NCBI GenBank assembly: GCA_003864495.1
Contig: ML133437.1
Span: forward strand, 2,232,001-2,296,000
Direction of reading: 5' to 3'
Source: Nemopilema nomurai
Taxonomy: Eukaryota; Cnidaria; Scyphozoa; Rhizostomeae; Rhizostomatidae
Length of the DNA: 64,000 bases
Shown: one piece after another, positions 26,576 to 39,039 of the stretch
How the letters are laid out: each line of letters starts with the position of its first letter
How positions within the stretch are numbered: position 1 is the first letter of the stretch
The notes under the pieces: model-generated
The model's input: only the letters and a program-made list of their open reading frames with translations
Told to the model about the DNA's origin: nothing
Database searches by the model: none
Position numbers and translations under genes: made by a program

Positions 26576-27883
26576 ACGGTACCTTTGCTATAAACCCAAG
26601 CCTTGCAACCATAGGTGACGGTCAAAAATACAAATACTTTCAGCAGTACTAGTTTAACGTTGATAATGCTCCACAAGAACACTACAAACTTCATGAAATC
26701 ACTTTTTGCTTTCTCGATCCTTCTTGATAGCAAATACAGGACTAGAACCACAAATTCAAATTTCAATGGTCTGTGTAGGAGCAAAGAGAGAACGATCTTG
26801 GAAGTTTTTTAAAAGAACCGATTTTATAGCAACATAAGTGGGCCTGTGAAATTCTTTCCAGTAGGTAGAGCTCTGTGTTTCAAAGTATTGGCTTTTCTGC
26901 CAAGAGGATGCAACTAGTCCCTTTAAAGGTGCCATTACCTCAACCCTACCGAAAAGTCAGAATCTGTTCTAGATGCTTCTAAGGAAAAAGATGGCATCAC
27001 AGAAATTTTCGAGGATGGCGTTACATACTGTGTACATGTCATTTTTAAATCTAGCTACTACAAAACACACACCTCTTTTGCGGATAGGCTTGAGGATTTT
27101 TATAAAGCATACTCTTAAATATCAAAATTTGAATTGAAATACTGACATGGAAGTGAGAAAAGATTCGAAGTTTATTTGGTAGATGTTATGTGACAAATAA
27201 TGGCATATTTCCAGTGCCAATATAATAAAGTTTTCTTATAAGAATTTGGAAACAATTATCATACAAGTCGAGAGGGCTCTTAGTACTTGCAACATTTACT
27301 GAGGGCTAACAAAACAAAATAAAGGAATGGATATTTGGGGAAATATAAAGGCCATGGGTGCATATAATAACTGCTAGAAAACCTTAATGTTGATTGTTCC
27401 AAAATTATGCTAAACGATAGAGAAAGCTCCAACAAAACTGTCATGTCAACCAACAGCCAAAATAGAGCTTAAACATGGGGTGGTCTGGTTACATTCATCT
27501 TACCACTAAACACCTGCATGCTTTTCATTAGGGAACTAAAATAGGCCTTCCCTCAATCCACTTGGAAAAAAATTCCTTACAATGAAGGCCAAGAAGTTAC
27601 AGTTACATCTACCACAAAAATGTCTTAGATATACAATTCAAAAACACAAATCTAGGGTTAACAAATTTTTTATCCTTAACTGACAACAGATACGTCATCA
27701 AAACTCATTAACTAACAAGAAATTGGAATGACTGCAAAAAGTTTCATGATTGGTTAAATAAGAGAAACATATTAGATTGCAACTAAAGTTGAAAATACTT
27801 GCTATGATAATGCAAAATTTTTCAAAACTAAATTCTTGTGATTCATTTACATGGTTATTTCAAGTATTTTATCAAATTCAAAG

Positions 27884-30284
27884 TTATGCACCTTTAGTTG
27901 TCAAGACTTTCTTTTGCCTAACTTTTCGAGGTATAGGGGCACACAGTTCTGTCAATCTTGGATTAGTATGAGCAACCTTGGCAGATGGAGAAACCTTGTG
28001 CCAATTTGGGTTATAGTCCTCCTGGTACTGGCTCCGACTCTTTGGTCTAGCAAGTTTCTGAATACGCAAAGACGGTAAAGTTTTCTTCGCCTGTTCGGAT
28101 ACAACCCACGAAACTGTGCGACACTCTTGATACCTGGAGTGTAAGGACTTGGGCCTTGCTAGCAAGGTGACCCTCTCTGAAGGCTCAGCCTTTTTTGCTG
28201 CTTCTGGAATATCTGATTCCCACTCTCCCCAGTCCCAGCTTGAATTTGGCTTTATTGGAAGGTCACCATATGTTTTAGCTCGTGCCAAATTGTCCACCCT
28301 TTGGCTTGCCTCTGCATTTTTTGCTGCTGAACTTATCTCGGTGTAAACAGACTTTTCAGGTCTGAAGTCTCTGTGGACAGCTTTTGGTTCTGACAAACTT
28401 TCAACTCTTGCACTAGCTGCAGCATTTTGAGCCTGCTTACTAACCACCCAGATTGGACTTGGTCTATTGAAAATAACAGTAAGATGACATACAAATAATG
28501 ATCTCAAAAGAAAAAAAAGAGCTTCAGAAGACTTAATGACAACTAAAAAAGTCTTGAAAAGAATAATTAATGACATCATTTTTGTTTAATGAATGCAGTC
28601 TTACTAAAGCTATAACACAGTATACATTTCAAGATAACATCATGATACATTGAAATAACAAAGCTTAATGGACTCAATAAGGAAACATAGGAATTTGGCA
28701 ATATAATATACCTGTCACCAACATAATCACTGTGCCATCTTTTAGGTTGTAACAATGATTCAAGCTTTGGGGTCATAGCTATGGCAAAAAGGAACTTTAT
28801 AGGGAATTCATTTATCTCAAACGTAATTAAGACTCCTAAGAAATCACTAAAAAATTAATTAAGGTTAAGCTGGAGTATTGAAACTTTTGGCATAACTAAG
28901 GGAAGAGAAGAACAATTAGATTTTGTTTAAGATTCCTAACTTGTTTAATTTTTGATTATGTCATGAAATGGCTAAGCCAATAAGAAGACAATTAACTTGC
29001 TGTGAAGCTATATGGCTTTACTGAAATTGAACAAAGATTGAAGGAAAGGCATCAAAATTACAAGGGAGAGTAATTTTAAACAATGCATTTTAAACAAACA
29101 AATATAATTGCAATGATGTTTTCTAGTTTTGGAAAAATTTGTCTTTCTTACCAAAAGTGGTTGCTACATTTCCCCCATTCCAGTCTTTCACTATACTGTC
29201 ATAACGCTCCCAGTACAAAGACCTCCTAAAATTCAATAAAAGATCAAACCATCAAAACAATTGAAAATAATGGCAGGCAAGAGTAGCAAATCAATGTATC
29301 TGCATACTCTTTCTAGATTCATCACGAGGCCCCTTTGCATCTCTGTGATAACTTGATTCAAAATTTTAGGTATTCAACTTGTCTTTTTATAACAATGCAC
29401 AAAAAACTTTATATATAATAGTAAAATTACGATCTTAGTTGCAACAAGAAGCACTGAATGAATGTAAGATGCCTCTAGTTTGGACATTTGAATCGATTTG
29501 TGCTCGCAATAGCATTGTTGCCAAACAAGAAGACATCATTTAACTGTTGTTTAATTCCTTTTGAACTAATCGCTTGATTTACAGAGCAAAATATGCATAT
29601 CATCACTAGCAGAAGATTGATCATTTAGCCTACAGTAACTGCGCAAGAAATTTTGAGAATTATGGCACTTTTTGTTTCTAATTAGACCAGTTTCAAGGTG
29701 CGCACAATCAGATATATATATAAATACTTGATAAATATAAGTAGTCTGAAAATGAGGACACTTCCCCAAGCAAGCCTAGCATTGCAAGAGTCTATTCCGT
29801 GACATCTTAGGCATAGAAGTCAGTGCTAAATTTTTCGTTGCTAATGAAATAATAAGATCATGCGAGCTAATATAATGAACGTAACTATGGTATAGGTGTA
29901 AACGGGTGGTCTTCAGATTTGCGTAAACTGAAAACCACACACAACTGTGAGTCATACAATCTATATGTGCATGGAAGCAGCACCACTTAATACCTTTTTG
30001 TACAGTTAAAACAAAAGATCGCCTTTTTTGCAGTCCCCCACTTGCAAAAAGTTAAATCTGAATTAAAATGGATGACAATGGAAAACAAATGAATACAGAC
30101 CTGTCGTCTAGGAACCCTTCAGGGACCGGCTTTGGTCGAGATAGTTCGTTAATTCTGTTTCTTTTTGCTGCAAAGAAAGCATAGATTTATTCATACTGCA
30201 TATCTGAAACAATCACCAGTAGTAACTCAATTTACAGATCTTTTTCAAGACAGTTCACAAAAACGTACCTTCCGTGGTGGCCAT
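27884..30284 (-). CDS. THEG: THEG-repeat protein (sperm microtubule-associated type)
   Basis: Exons in gene order: 30269-30284, 30101-30167, 29152-29225, 28712-28778, 27884-28463, giving 267 residues with stop TAA; phases agree throughout. The family is defined by short repeats with a core like R-x-x-x-L-(A/S)-x-P-K followed by a basic or aromatic stretch. Repeats seen include INELSRPKPVPEGF, LESLLQPKRWHSDY, VESLSEPKAVHRDF, VDNLARAKTYGDLP, VTLLARPKSLHSRY and IQKLARPKSRSQYQ. In vertebrates THEG (SPMAP2) family members are testis-expressed and linked to sperm axonemal microtubules; that role is transferred from the family. A flagellar or ciliary role here is inference. It is divergently transcribed from LACTB2. 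The exact paralogue (THEG or THEG-like) cannot be settled by eye. Confidence 0.85.
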
Positions 30285-30635
30285 TTTGAGCGTAATGATT
30301 GTTACCTGTGACTACGCTTCCCATGACAACAATTACTTTATCAGCCACAACAACAACAGCATGCTTATAAGAATCCCACTAGTTCTATCTTTGCACAAGT
30401 TCGTGTTGTGACATGATTTAGGAGGTGTTTTGTCATTCCTTTGTTTTATGATTGTCTAATGTAGCGCTTAATTATCAAAATTTTACAATATTACTGTAAT
30501 AGGTTAATCACTGTTGAGAAAGATATAGAAAGTCGAGGTAAAAAGTCAAAGTCTCTTTGTTTGAAACATATAGATTCTCAAGTGGCCCTCTGTCATATGG
30601 AGCAACACCAACAACAAAGATAAGAAACTTTCAAA
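30285..30635. promoter_or_regulatory. Bidirectional promoter interval, THEG-like / LACTB2
   Basis: Only 351 bp separate the two divergent ATGs (30284 on the minus strand, 30636 on the plus strand). No TATA box stands out on either side. The interval must hold both 5' UTRs and core promoters unless distal untranslated exons exist. The LACTB2 start has a favourable AAAATGG context. Confidence 0.6.
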
Positions 30636-33600
30636 ATGGCGCTTGTCACTGGTGCACTGGAATTCATTCCAAAGCTAGAGCAACTTTCTTCCAGGGTGAT
30701 TCGTGTATTAGGATGCAATCCGATGCCAATGACTCTGCAAGGTACCAATACATACCTCATTGGAACCGGTTCTAGGTAGGAACTTTCAGATGCACATACT
30801 TGCTCACTTGACGATGATTCCAAAAAGCCGGTCTCTGCAGAGTACAACAAAATTCACAATCAGATTAAAAGACAACATTCAGATTCGGTCCAAAATTTTT
30901 CAAGCGTAGAATTTTTAGGAGAACAGGCGTTAGGCCCAATGGGGTCATACTAGAAGCGATAAGATATTCATAACTAATAACTATCAAATGCCATTTTTGA
31001 GCAAATTTATTTTCTTCCAAATTATTTGCCTTTAAGGAGAATCCTACTGGATACTGGTCACCCAAATAATCCAGATTACATTGAAAACCTGAAGGACGCA
31101 TTATCAAAGTTCCACTGTATGATTCAAGAGATTCTAATAAGTCATTGGCACCTGGATCACACAGGAGGAATTGAAGATGTTTGCAATCACTTCCCCAAAG
31201 GTGTGTGTATAATATTTTATACATATTGCGTCTGGCCATAGGTGCCGACTACGTGGGGGCTTGGGGGCTCGAGCCCTCCTTGGGAATTGCTATGGGGGGA
31301 GGGGGGGCTCAGCCCCCCTGGGAATTTTGTTTGAAATCAATCAAAGAATTGAACTGATGATACTGTAGACCATGATGTTATATCTGCTTTATTAAAATGT
31401 TTTGTTTTGTTATTATACATACTACATATGTTGTATTACGTTATTAAAGCGACAGGTAATTTCTCTACCTCTCAACTTTTTTAAATTTTTTTTAAATTTT
31501 GAGCCCCCTTGGGAAAAATAAAAGTCGGCGCCTATGCTTCTGGCTTACAAATGGTTATTCATTTGTCACCTTGTGATGTTTATTCAATGATTCCAAACTC
31601 TGGGAATGTCCAACAAAAAGTTTTCTAAGAAGCAAAACTGCCCTTATGCTGTTTTTTAAAATTATAAAGTTTTCTCACATGAAACATTTCCAGATGTTAC
31701 CTTCAGTTCATTTACCTAGTTTATTTTCTTTCCCTAACGTGATTATCTTTACATATTTTATTTCATTGTGTTTTGAGCACAATAATTTTATAGTCATGAA
31801 GTGATGTTTAATGCAAAGAAATGCAGAGCAGTGAATGAAGTCCGAACTTCCATCCGAAGTTTTCATGAGTCACAACAGCATTTGTTTATGTTATTCAGAT
31901 TGTCAGATTATTATTCATGCCCTGAAAAGGATTTGAAAAAGAAAAACTTTTATAGATTTCAAAACTTGTCTTCTCAATTAACTGGTCAAACCTGTTCTCT
32001 CTTTGTCTTTGTCTGTAAGTCACTAAATTGCCTGCATGACAGGTCCAGTTGCTAATGGAAATAAACTATCATTTCTTCATTGTTGATGTTATTGGAAGGT
32101 TAATCAAATGTTTAGCTTTATATTTAGAGTTTTCACACATTTAAAAAAACAAACAATAGATAGTCACTGGAAGGTAATACTTCTCCAGGTCCTGAAGGAC
32201 TTCCTTTTAACAAATATTTTTGGATGGCCAATCACCCTCATAAGCTGAACCCTACAGATAGTTGACCCACCCTGACAAGAGGTTTTTCCATGAAAAGGGC
32301 TAGAAGTGCCATTCATAAATATGATGAATCAGTCTGTTGAGCTAATCTTTAATTAACCATTGTTTTAAACTGCAATACGTATTTGTCTTCTAGAAGATGG
32401 CTATAGAATATCTAAACTGAAAGCACCAGACTTTCCTGAAACAATTGGCAGTGGAAGATTACAGTACAACTTTTTGAAGGATAATGATACAGTTAAGGCA
32501 GAGGGTGCCACCCTAAGGGTGTTGTACACGCCTGGGCACTCTACTGATCACATGGCTCTTCTGTTGGAGGAAGAAGATGCCATATTCTCAGGTGATTGTG
32601 TTCTTGGACAAGGCAGTGCTGTAAGCATTTTGTATTCACCACATTCACGTATCATGTCTTGTTGGGATTTTTTATGCTCGCTCATTAATTTTTTGTTCTG
32701 TTATAATTTACTGGATATATTGATATATCTCTGGATTACTTGCAAGAGATTATTTCCAATGTTATTACCAGAATAGCAAAATCCATTATACTATCTATTC
32801 ATTAGCTGATTTTCTCTTCCAGTATCCTATCTGGTTTTTTTCAAAATTTAAATAATCATAATTTTTATTTCCTTCCAGTATCCTAACTTCATCAATATTC
32901 AACATTTATGTTACCTTTCACTCTCAATCAGCTACTTTATAGAGATTTTTATATCCTACAGCAATTTGATGATTTGCATGACTATATGCACTCACTACAG
33001 AGATTACTGGACCTAAAAGCAAACAAGATTTACCCTGGTCATGGGCCTGTTGTTCAAAATGCAATGCAGTTTGTGGGAAAGTACATTGAACACAGAACTT
33101 TGCGAGAAAAGCAGGTTAAAAGATATTTTTACTTAGGTCAAATATAGCTTTCTGTTGAGATCTGAGATTCTGTGTGCACTGTAATTGAAATTTAACTAAT
33201 GTTCAATTTCTGCAGATTCTGGACACAATCAAATCATCAGAAAGTCCTTTGTCAGCATCTGAGATTGTGAAAATCATATATGTGGTAAGTGAAGCAAAAA
33301 CAGCACAGATGTGTCTTTAAGAAATACAAACAGGAATTAATGTTTCTTGTTTGGCAAATGTTATTAATTATCCCACTCTTACCTTTAATATTTTTTTCTT
33401 CACTTCTAGGTATTTTGCTTTTTGCCTATCACAGTCTGTAATATGCCAGTAGCCTAAAATGAGTTTGAGGAGCTTATTAAAATACCTGAGGTATTTGACC
33501 TATGGTAGCTACCTGATCCATAACTTGTAGCTGTCTTATAAAGCAGACTTGTCATCAGATTTCCTCAAGTTTCCTGTTGTGCTTCAATGCCATTGGCTTC

Positions 33601-36071
33601 TATGAACATATTTTTAGTTCATCAGTCCACCCATTCAACAACTCAATGTAGAGTGCCAGAAACATTGTAGTTTGAACTATCGATTGAAAGTAAGAGAGCT
33701 GACTTGTTGATAATGACATAGACTAAAATGCGAAGAAAAACAAAAAGAAAGGCTGTAAGAACAACCTTATTGTTGAAAAGCATTTCCAAGACTGGGCATG
33801 ACATTTGCTGATGATGATGACAAAGATTTCCTGAAGATAGAGAAGCATTAGATGATGAAATTAGAGATAACCATATACTCAGCCACCAACTCATCAACGA
33901 GAGAAATCTCTGATACGTATTCATGTGTTTTTCCTGCAGATCTTGTATTCATGTGTTTTTAACGTCTTGTACCAAGCATAACACAACTAGCTCAGAACTG
34001 TCTGGAAAAGAATTTGATGAAATTGATGTTTACTCAGGTTTATGTGCAAGGAGCATCTCTCTGTTAGAAATTATGAGTAGGCCAAGAGGCGTTTTGGATC
34101 AAAGGCAGCTAGAGGCTTCATGCTTCCAAGCAAAGGATGAAAATTGATAAATGAAATATCTAATGATGAAAGTATAAAAAAGTTTTAAAAGAAATTGAAG
34201 TAACTTTCCACGCTTTTTGCCTTTTAATTTTGAGACTAGCAGAGATTTGAATGTAAAGGTTCTTTTCTCAAGATGTTTCTCTTTTCTAGATTCTTTAAAT
34301 ATTTGTATTTCTTTGAATCTTACCCAGACAGCTTGGTAATGTTTAATTGTTGTTAGAGTCGTTTCAAACACCTGGTCTAAAGAGTGTTACCTTATTTCAG
34401 TTGAATGATACGATAACTTATTCACAATCTTAATTATGTATACCTAAACTATTTTCAAAGCATAGTTGTTTCAGTTTTGTGTTTACCTTTTAAATAAGAA
34501 TAAATTTGATTGTTTACGACTAAATTTAAAGTGTATTATAATATAATTTATGCATAATCTTAAAGAAAGCTGTTAATTATTGAAGTAGTCAAAAGTTCAG
34601 TAATCCTCAAGACTTAAGCTTGCTTTGTTTCGGTAATACAATTTCAGTTTATAGTGGCCCCTTGATAAGTTTTGAAGCCTGTGTCGTTATTTGTGAACTT
34701 CTATTGAAGTTCAAAGTTCTAAATACAGAAATAATTTTTGTAATGGCAAAATCAGCAGTCTCATGAAAGCTATTACAGACATTTAATGTTTTCGATTATT
34801 CACTGACAGGTATCTTTGTTCACAGTAATTATTTACAACACTGTCCTTACTTAATTGCAGTTGCTCGTGTAATTTTTATAATTGCTTCTTTCTCTTTTAT
34901 GTGTTGTGTTTCAATAAACAATTTGGTATAGTATAATTTATAAAATATCGTATGTAAATTATCATAATACTTATGAATATTCAATTAATATTCAATTAAT
35001 ATTCAATTAATATTCAATTAATAATTGCTTCCAAAGGACACCATCCCAGAACTTCACGTCGCTGCAGAAGTCAACGTCGTTCACCATCTAGAAAAATTAA
35101 AAAAAGAAGGAAAAATTGGTTCGTTTCATACATATTTCTGGTCTTGTAAATTTCCTGATTATTTTTTAATTACTGAGCCATTGGGTCTTTGATCTATGCC
35201 AAAGGTGTTCGAACATTGTCGCTGCCGACTTTGCCTGATTAAGTAGAAGTAGTCGCTGCAAATTGAACCCAGCATCATGTGCTTTAAATAGAGGCTATCC
35301 ATTGCTGTGAGAAGTTAGATCTAGTTTTGTTTAGTCATCAAGGGCTTATCGATATTGACCATGACATTTTTATGTTTTTCAAATCAAACTAAGAAGTTAT
35401 TTTCAGTTTCATCCGGAATTTTGGTTATTATCAAGTAAACGAGTGACTGATTCTTGGTGAATTGCTTCAGTTATTCCTCACAAAAATGCTTGCTTCGCTA
35501 GTTGTGCGATGATTAAGAAATGTTTAGTTGGTAGAGGTCAAGTTGAGAAAATATAGCCGAGTTGGTTGATGTTGTTTTAGGCAGCATATGAAATTCATTG
35601 AAACTAAGGTCTCTTCTGCAGAAAACGTGTGAAATTTCCATGCTTTTAAGCTATCTGATGTCAGAATTAGAACCCGTTTAGCCACCATGTCCTGGAACTG
35701 GCTTGAAGATAGCAGGCTCAAATTTTACTGTTTGCCATATACCCGGAAGATATTTATCATTGGATAATTACTTCTCGCATGGTTATGATTTTTAGTCAAT
35801 TGCTCTCGACGAGTCATCATTTCGATTCTGTAAACCCTTATTTATTTATCCGATTTGTTTGTAGATGATAACTGCTATATCGCCTTCTAAAATCAGATAA
35901 CGAGTTCTCGGAAGTGTATCATAGAGAGCGATCTGGATTTAGATTAAAATCATTTTAATGATTGAATCGTTTTCAATGGTATTCTCATTAGACTTTAGTA
36001 TTGATGGTATCTTTTTCCTATTTTTAGAAGAAGTAGATGATTCTTTGAGCAAATGGAAATGTCTGTTGTGA
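30636..36071 (+). CDS. LACTB2: LACTB2, metallo-beta-lactamase-fold endoribonuclease
   Basis: Exons: 30636-30775, 31037-31200, 32394-32620, 32962-33114, 33216-33284, 35037-35118, 36028-36071. They give 292 residues, close to the vertebrate enzyme. The vertebrate protein is a mitochondrial single-strand RNA endonuclease. All expected zinc ligands are visible: [10 protein letters not shown] (H83, H85, D87, H88), TPGHSTDH (H150), SGDCVLG (D169) and YPGHGPV (H204). The C-terminal winged-helix part carries [12 protein letters not shown] and [16 protein letters not shown]. The last exon adds only [14 protein letters not shown] and a stop; its Trp-Lys pair resembles vertebrate C-termini and supports the exon. 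An inverted-repeat element sits in intron 2 and an 11-bp tandem array touches the acceptor of exon 6. No mitochondrial presequence is obvious. Confidence 0.94.
31237..31536. mobile_element. MITE-like element in LACTB2 intron 2
   Basis: The ends CATAGGTGCCGACT (31237-31250) and AGTCGGCGCCTATG (31523-31536) are inverted repeats with one mismatch. Just inside each end is a G/C-rich block related to GAGCCCCCTTGGGAA. TCTGGC lies beside both ends (31231-31236 and 31539-31544, offset by 2 bp) and may be a target duplication. The 300-bp interior is AT-rich and non-coding. A non-autonomous DNA transposon is the best reading. Confidence 0.7.
34978..35021. repeat. Four tandem copies of an 11-bp unit
   Basis: TATTCAATTAA is repeated four times without change, ending 15 bp before LACTB2 exon 6. 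It replaces much of the usual pyrimidine tract before that acceptor. Confidence 0.9.
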
Positions 36072-37730
36072 GTGAGGCCGAGAGTGAACGCCTGTTGCAG
36101 ACGCTTTGTTGCCTTGGAAACAGACGACCTCAAAGTGCGGCCTGATTTGAGTCCCAAGGCGAGCTGACACGAAGGAGGCTGAGTTTGAAGATGAACTCTT
36201 GCGCAAATGAATTTTGAAATTAAGTTGGTGGAAACTTTTTACTTGAATTATGTATTTTATTGAATCAGATTAAATTTTACGAAAAAACAGTATGGATTGG
36301 TATATGTATTTCATAAAGAAATCTCATTTATAAAACGGCTTACATTTAACAAATATAGTCTTTATTTTGATACGCAGTATACAGAATTTTCAACAATTCT
36401 ATTGTGTTGAAATATGAAATGAGACCGTTGGACCACCATCCAATATTGTTGGCTCTGCGCATGCGCAGTCAGTGTACGATCCAAGCAATCATTGCATTGT
36501 TGTTGACATCTTGGGCTGAGTTCGCTGGCTTCGATTCTCACATTTGTTTATAATTGACAACATTTATATTATAGAGGAGACGGCATAAGATAACGGAGGC
36601 TACGGGCAAGAAGGTTCACGAAGTCTAGCATCAAGCGTAATTGGGGAGCCTGCCCAGTTCCTTTTTGATCTGCGCGAGAGAATATTAGACAAAATGTCGG
36701 AGCGTTTCATCAGGGCTTTACCCAAAACACGCTCTCTAAAGACTAGCAGCTCTTCATTCAAATTCCGAATGCTTTAATTCTTGATTCACTGGTCTGCTTC
36801 AGAGAGCTTTGATTAAGTGACGTGCCATTTGTATGGGGGTTGAATGGTTGGCCCGTTCCTGCCGTTGCTATAGTAACTAATGACCTGATACGTAATAATA
36901 AATGCTGAATGGTTGTATGCAAAATTAATCCGTCTCATCGTTAAATACCTTACTGGTGCAAAGAAGAGGCTGAGGGGATGCCTAATTATTTTCACTTGAG
37001 AATTTTGAGAAACAGCGGAAACATAATATAATGTTCCCTTCTTTAGTTCCCTTTGCATTTCTCAAGAGTCAAAAACGTCGTACGCCATGCTGACTTATAA
37101 TTGTTCACTTTCTTCGATATTATATGCTTTCTTGGCTAGAAAGGAAAGATGATTCGCAGTGTTATAAGTAGCAATGTTTTTTGTTATGTTATAATTACAT
37201 ATGCATTGCATATCTAGCATATACTGTGGCCAAACCTCAGACAGGCATCGAAAGCATGATCAAAAGCATCATTGAAGTAAAAGTGATTTCAGAAACCCAC
37301 CACAACTGCTTAAAGTTTAATATATAAAAGTCTTAATATCGACACTAGACTCAATTTTGAAAGAAACCAGCCAAAGAAACAAGTACTAGACAGTCAGAAA
37401 AATTAACTCCAGTTCTTCACGCAAAAAAATGAGAACCGGTTAAATCGTGATGAAACAAACTGAGAACAAAGAAGTTTTGCAAAATTCAAGAACATGTTGG
37501 GCTAGAATTTTGGACAAAAGAAATAAAACGTGTTCTTTCCACGTCTTAATTCCTTATCAGAATGGAAGCGAAATTGTTGACGTGATGAGAAAGGTTATGG
37601 AAATTAGCAGAAAGAAAATCAGGCCTAATTTCAAAAACACCTCAAAAACAAGTCTTCGAATTTTCTGTAATATCTCAGAATGTTAGCTAAAATCTCTTTC
37701 TTCAATGATGAGTATAAAATGTTTCTTCCA

Positions 37731-37755
37731 ACACTCCTCAGAGTATGCAAACGTC
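37731..37755 (+). repeat. Dispersed short motif, copy 2
   Basis: ACACTCCTCAGAGTATGCAA followed by ACGTC. This core is the exact reverse complement of the copy near 49990 over at least 22 bp. Confidence 0.5.
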
Positions 37756-37948
37756 GGGCGTGTCTGAGGAAAAAATGCTTTAAGCATGCAAAAAACAAGT
37801 TCCGCTTTTTCTTGCTATTGTGAAGTTTTGTACCGCAAAGCACTTGTTCACAAACATTTATTAGTTAATTTTCAAAATAATAAAAAAAACTCGAGCACCA
37901 ATTATAAAAAAACAGTGAAAATATAAATATGCTTGAGCCTTCTTTACC

Positions 37949-37974
37949 CGACACTCGTTAAAGTTTGCAAACGA
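37949..37974 (+). repeat. Dispersed short motif, copy 3
   Basis: CGACACTCGTTAAAGTTTGC followed by AAACGA. It is a more diverged copy in the same orientation, 218 bp after copy 2. Confidence 0.4.
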
Positions 37975-38237
37975 ATAAAGACCAAAAGGTAATCAAATAA
38001 AAAGTGGACAGGAAAACGTGGGAGGAGAGCCAGGAGAGGAGCGTAGGATTCAAGCAATTTTAATGCGTTGGTAAAGTGATTACAGACGATGAAGGATGCT
38101 GGTCGAGGGTAAATGTCAAGGGTGGGGTTCACCAACGGCCTAGAAGTAAATAATTTCATAGTCTTATCTTGCGTTAATAAATGGTGGTTGAACCGCTGAT
38201 GCTAAGAAGAAAGTTCCGCAAAGTCCCTAAAGGACAG

Positions 38238-38617
38238 ATACGCGCTTTTTTTTTATAAGGAACCTACATGTAGAAGACCGATATATTTAAAGAACATATA
38301 CTACTAAAAACGCAATCACTAAGGAACGTTTCGATTTGAAAATTTTTTATAACTGCAAGCATCAAGAACTAAAAAGCCCGTTCCATTCATTTGCAGCAAA
38401 TACTCGCATAGATTGTTTGCTATTCGTGTGTCAAGTGCTTCGTCGAGTAGTTTCCGCATATGCTGTCTCGCCCCTCTCTCTATTAAGTGCTAATGCTTAC
38501 TGATGTACAGCGAAAATTAAGGAACTTTTGGTACTAAAATCTGATGATTTGCTGTCTACGAATAAGGAACTTTTGGAACTAGGCCTTGAGGTAGGTTCCT
38601 TATAAAAAAGCGTGTAT
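38238..38617. mobile_element. MITE-like element upstream of NAPRT
   Basis: The left end (38238-38267) and right end (38591-38617) are inverted repeats sharing TTTTTTATAAGGAACCTAC and a flanking GCG-containing block. The interior has further copies of AAGGAACTTTTGG near the right side. The length of about 380 bp and lack of coding capacity fit a non-autonomous DNA transposon. Confidence 0.65.
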
Positions 38618-38940
38618 GTCACGCAACCGATTTCAGACTGTCAAATTCATCGGATTCGCCAATATTAAAAATATTTCACTCAATGTGTTGGCTGCAGTCC
38701 ATGAAACTGAATTTGTAGCAATTGTCGAAATTGTTGTGGTTGAACGCGAACAAGTGTTTCCATGGTAACATATTGGATTCCATAGTCCGCTGCGGAGGAC
38801 ACCAATCAGAAAACAGGAGCTTTGAAGGAGACATTGGAGTCGAAGCCCTAAAGCTGGAAAGTATCATCGATCTATATTATTAATTATTCACGCGCAATGT
38901 CCAAAATTCAATAAATAACGATTGTGCAGCAGACTCTGTC

Positions 38941-38948
38941 TATAAAAA
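38941..38948 (+). promoter_or_regulatory. TATA box of NAPRT
   Basis: TATAAAAA lies 99 bp before the NAPRT ATG, a suitable distance for a short 5' UTR. No other TATA-like site is closer to the start codon. Confidence 0.5.
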
Positions 38949-39039
38949 GAAGTCACCTATCACGTTGCAGGCAGTTCGTTTTCACTGATCGCTGCAAAGG
39001 ACAAAATTGGGACAATCTGAGGGAATCCACACCGTGACG

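Larger units (their letters stand above)
23740..27883. other. Intergenic between coiled-coil and THEG-like genes
   Basis: I found no coding exon here. It contains a tRNA-like relic near 25145-25205, an inverted-repeat element at 26237-26575, a copy of a dispersed 26-bp motif at 24005-24031, and a TGACGTCA near 24877. The short open frames have no recognisable domains. Confidence 0.5.
36072..38940. other. Intergenic between LACTB2 and NAPRT
   Basis: It starts with the LACTB2 3' UTR and ends with the NAPRT promoter. I found no coding exon. It contains two copies of the dispersed short motif (37731-37755 and 37949-37974) and the inverted-repeat element at 38238-38617. One open frame of 79 codons near 37447-37686 resembles nothing I know. 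Confidence 0.5.

Noticed and set aside
27777..28078. Plus-strand open frames at the THEG-like 3' end
   Set aside because: They are antisense to the THEG-like last exon and show no family similarity.
35194..35231. Alternative last exon of LACTB2 ([12 protein letters not shown])
   Set aside because: It splices in phase, but lacks the conserved Trp-Lys ending found at 36028-36071; kept only as a possible alternative.
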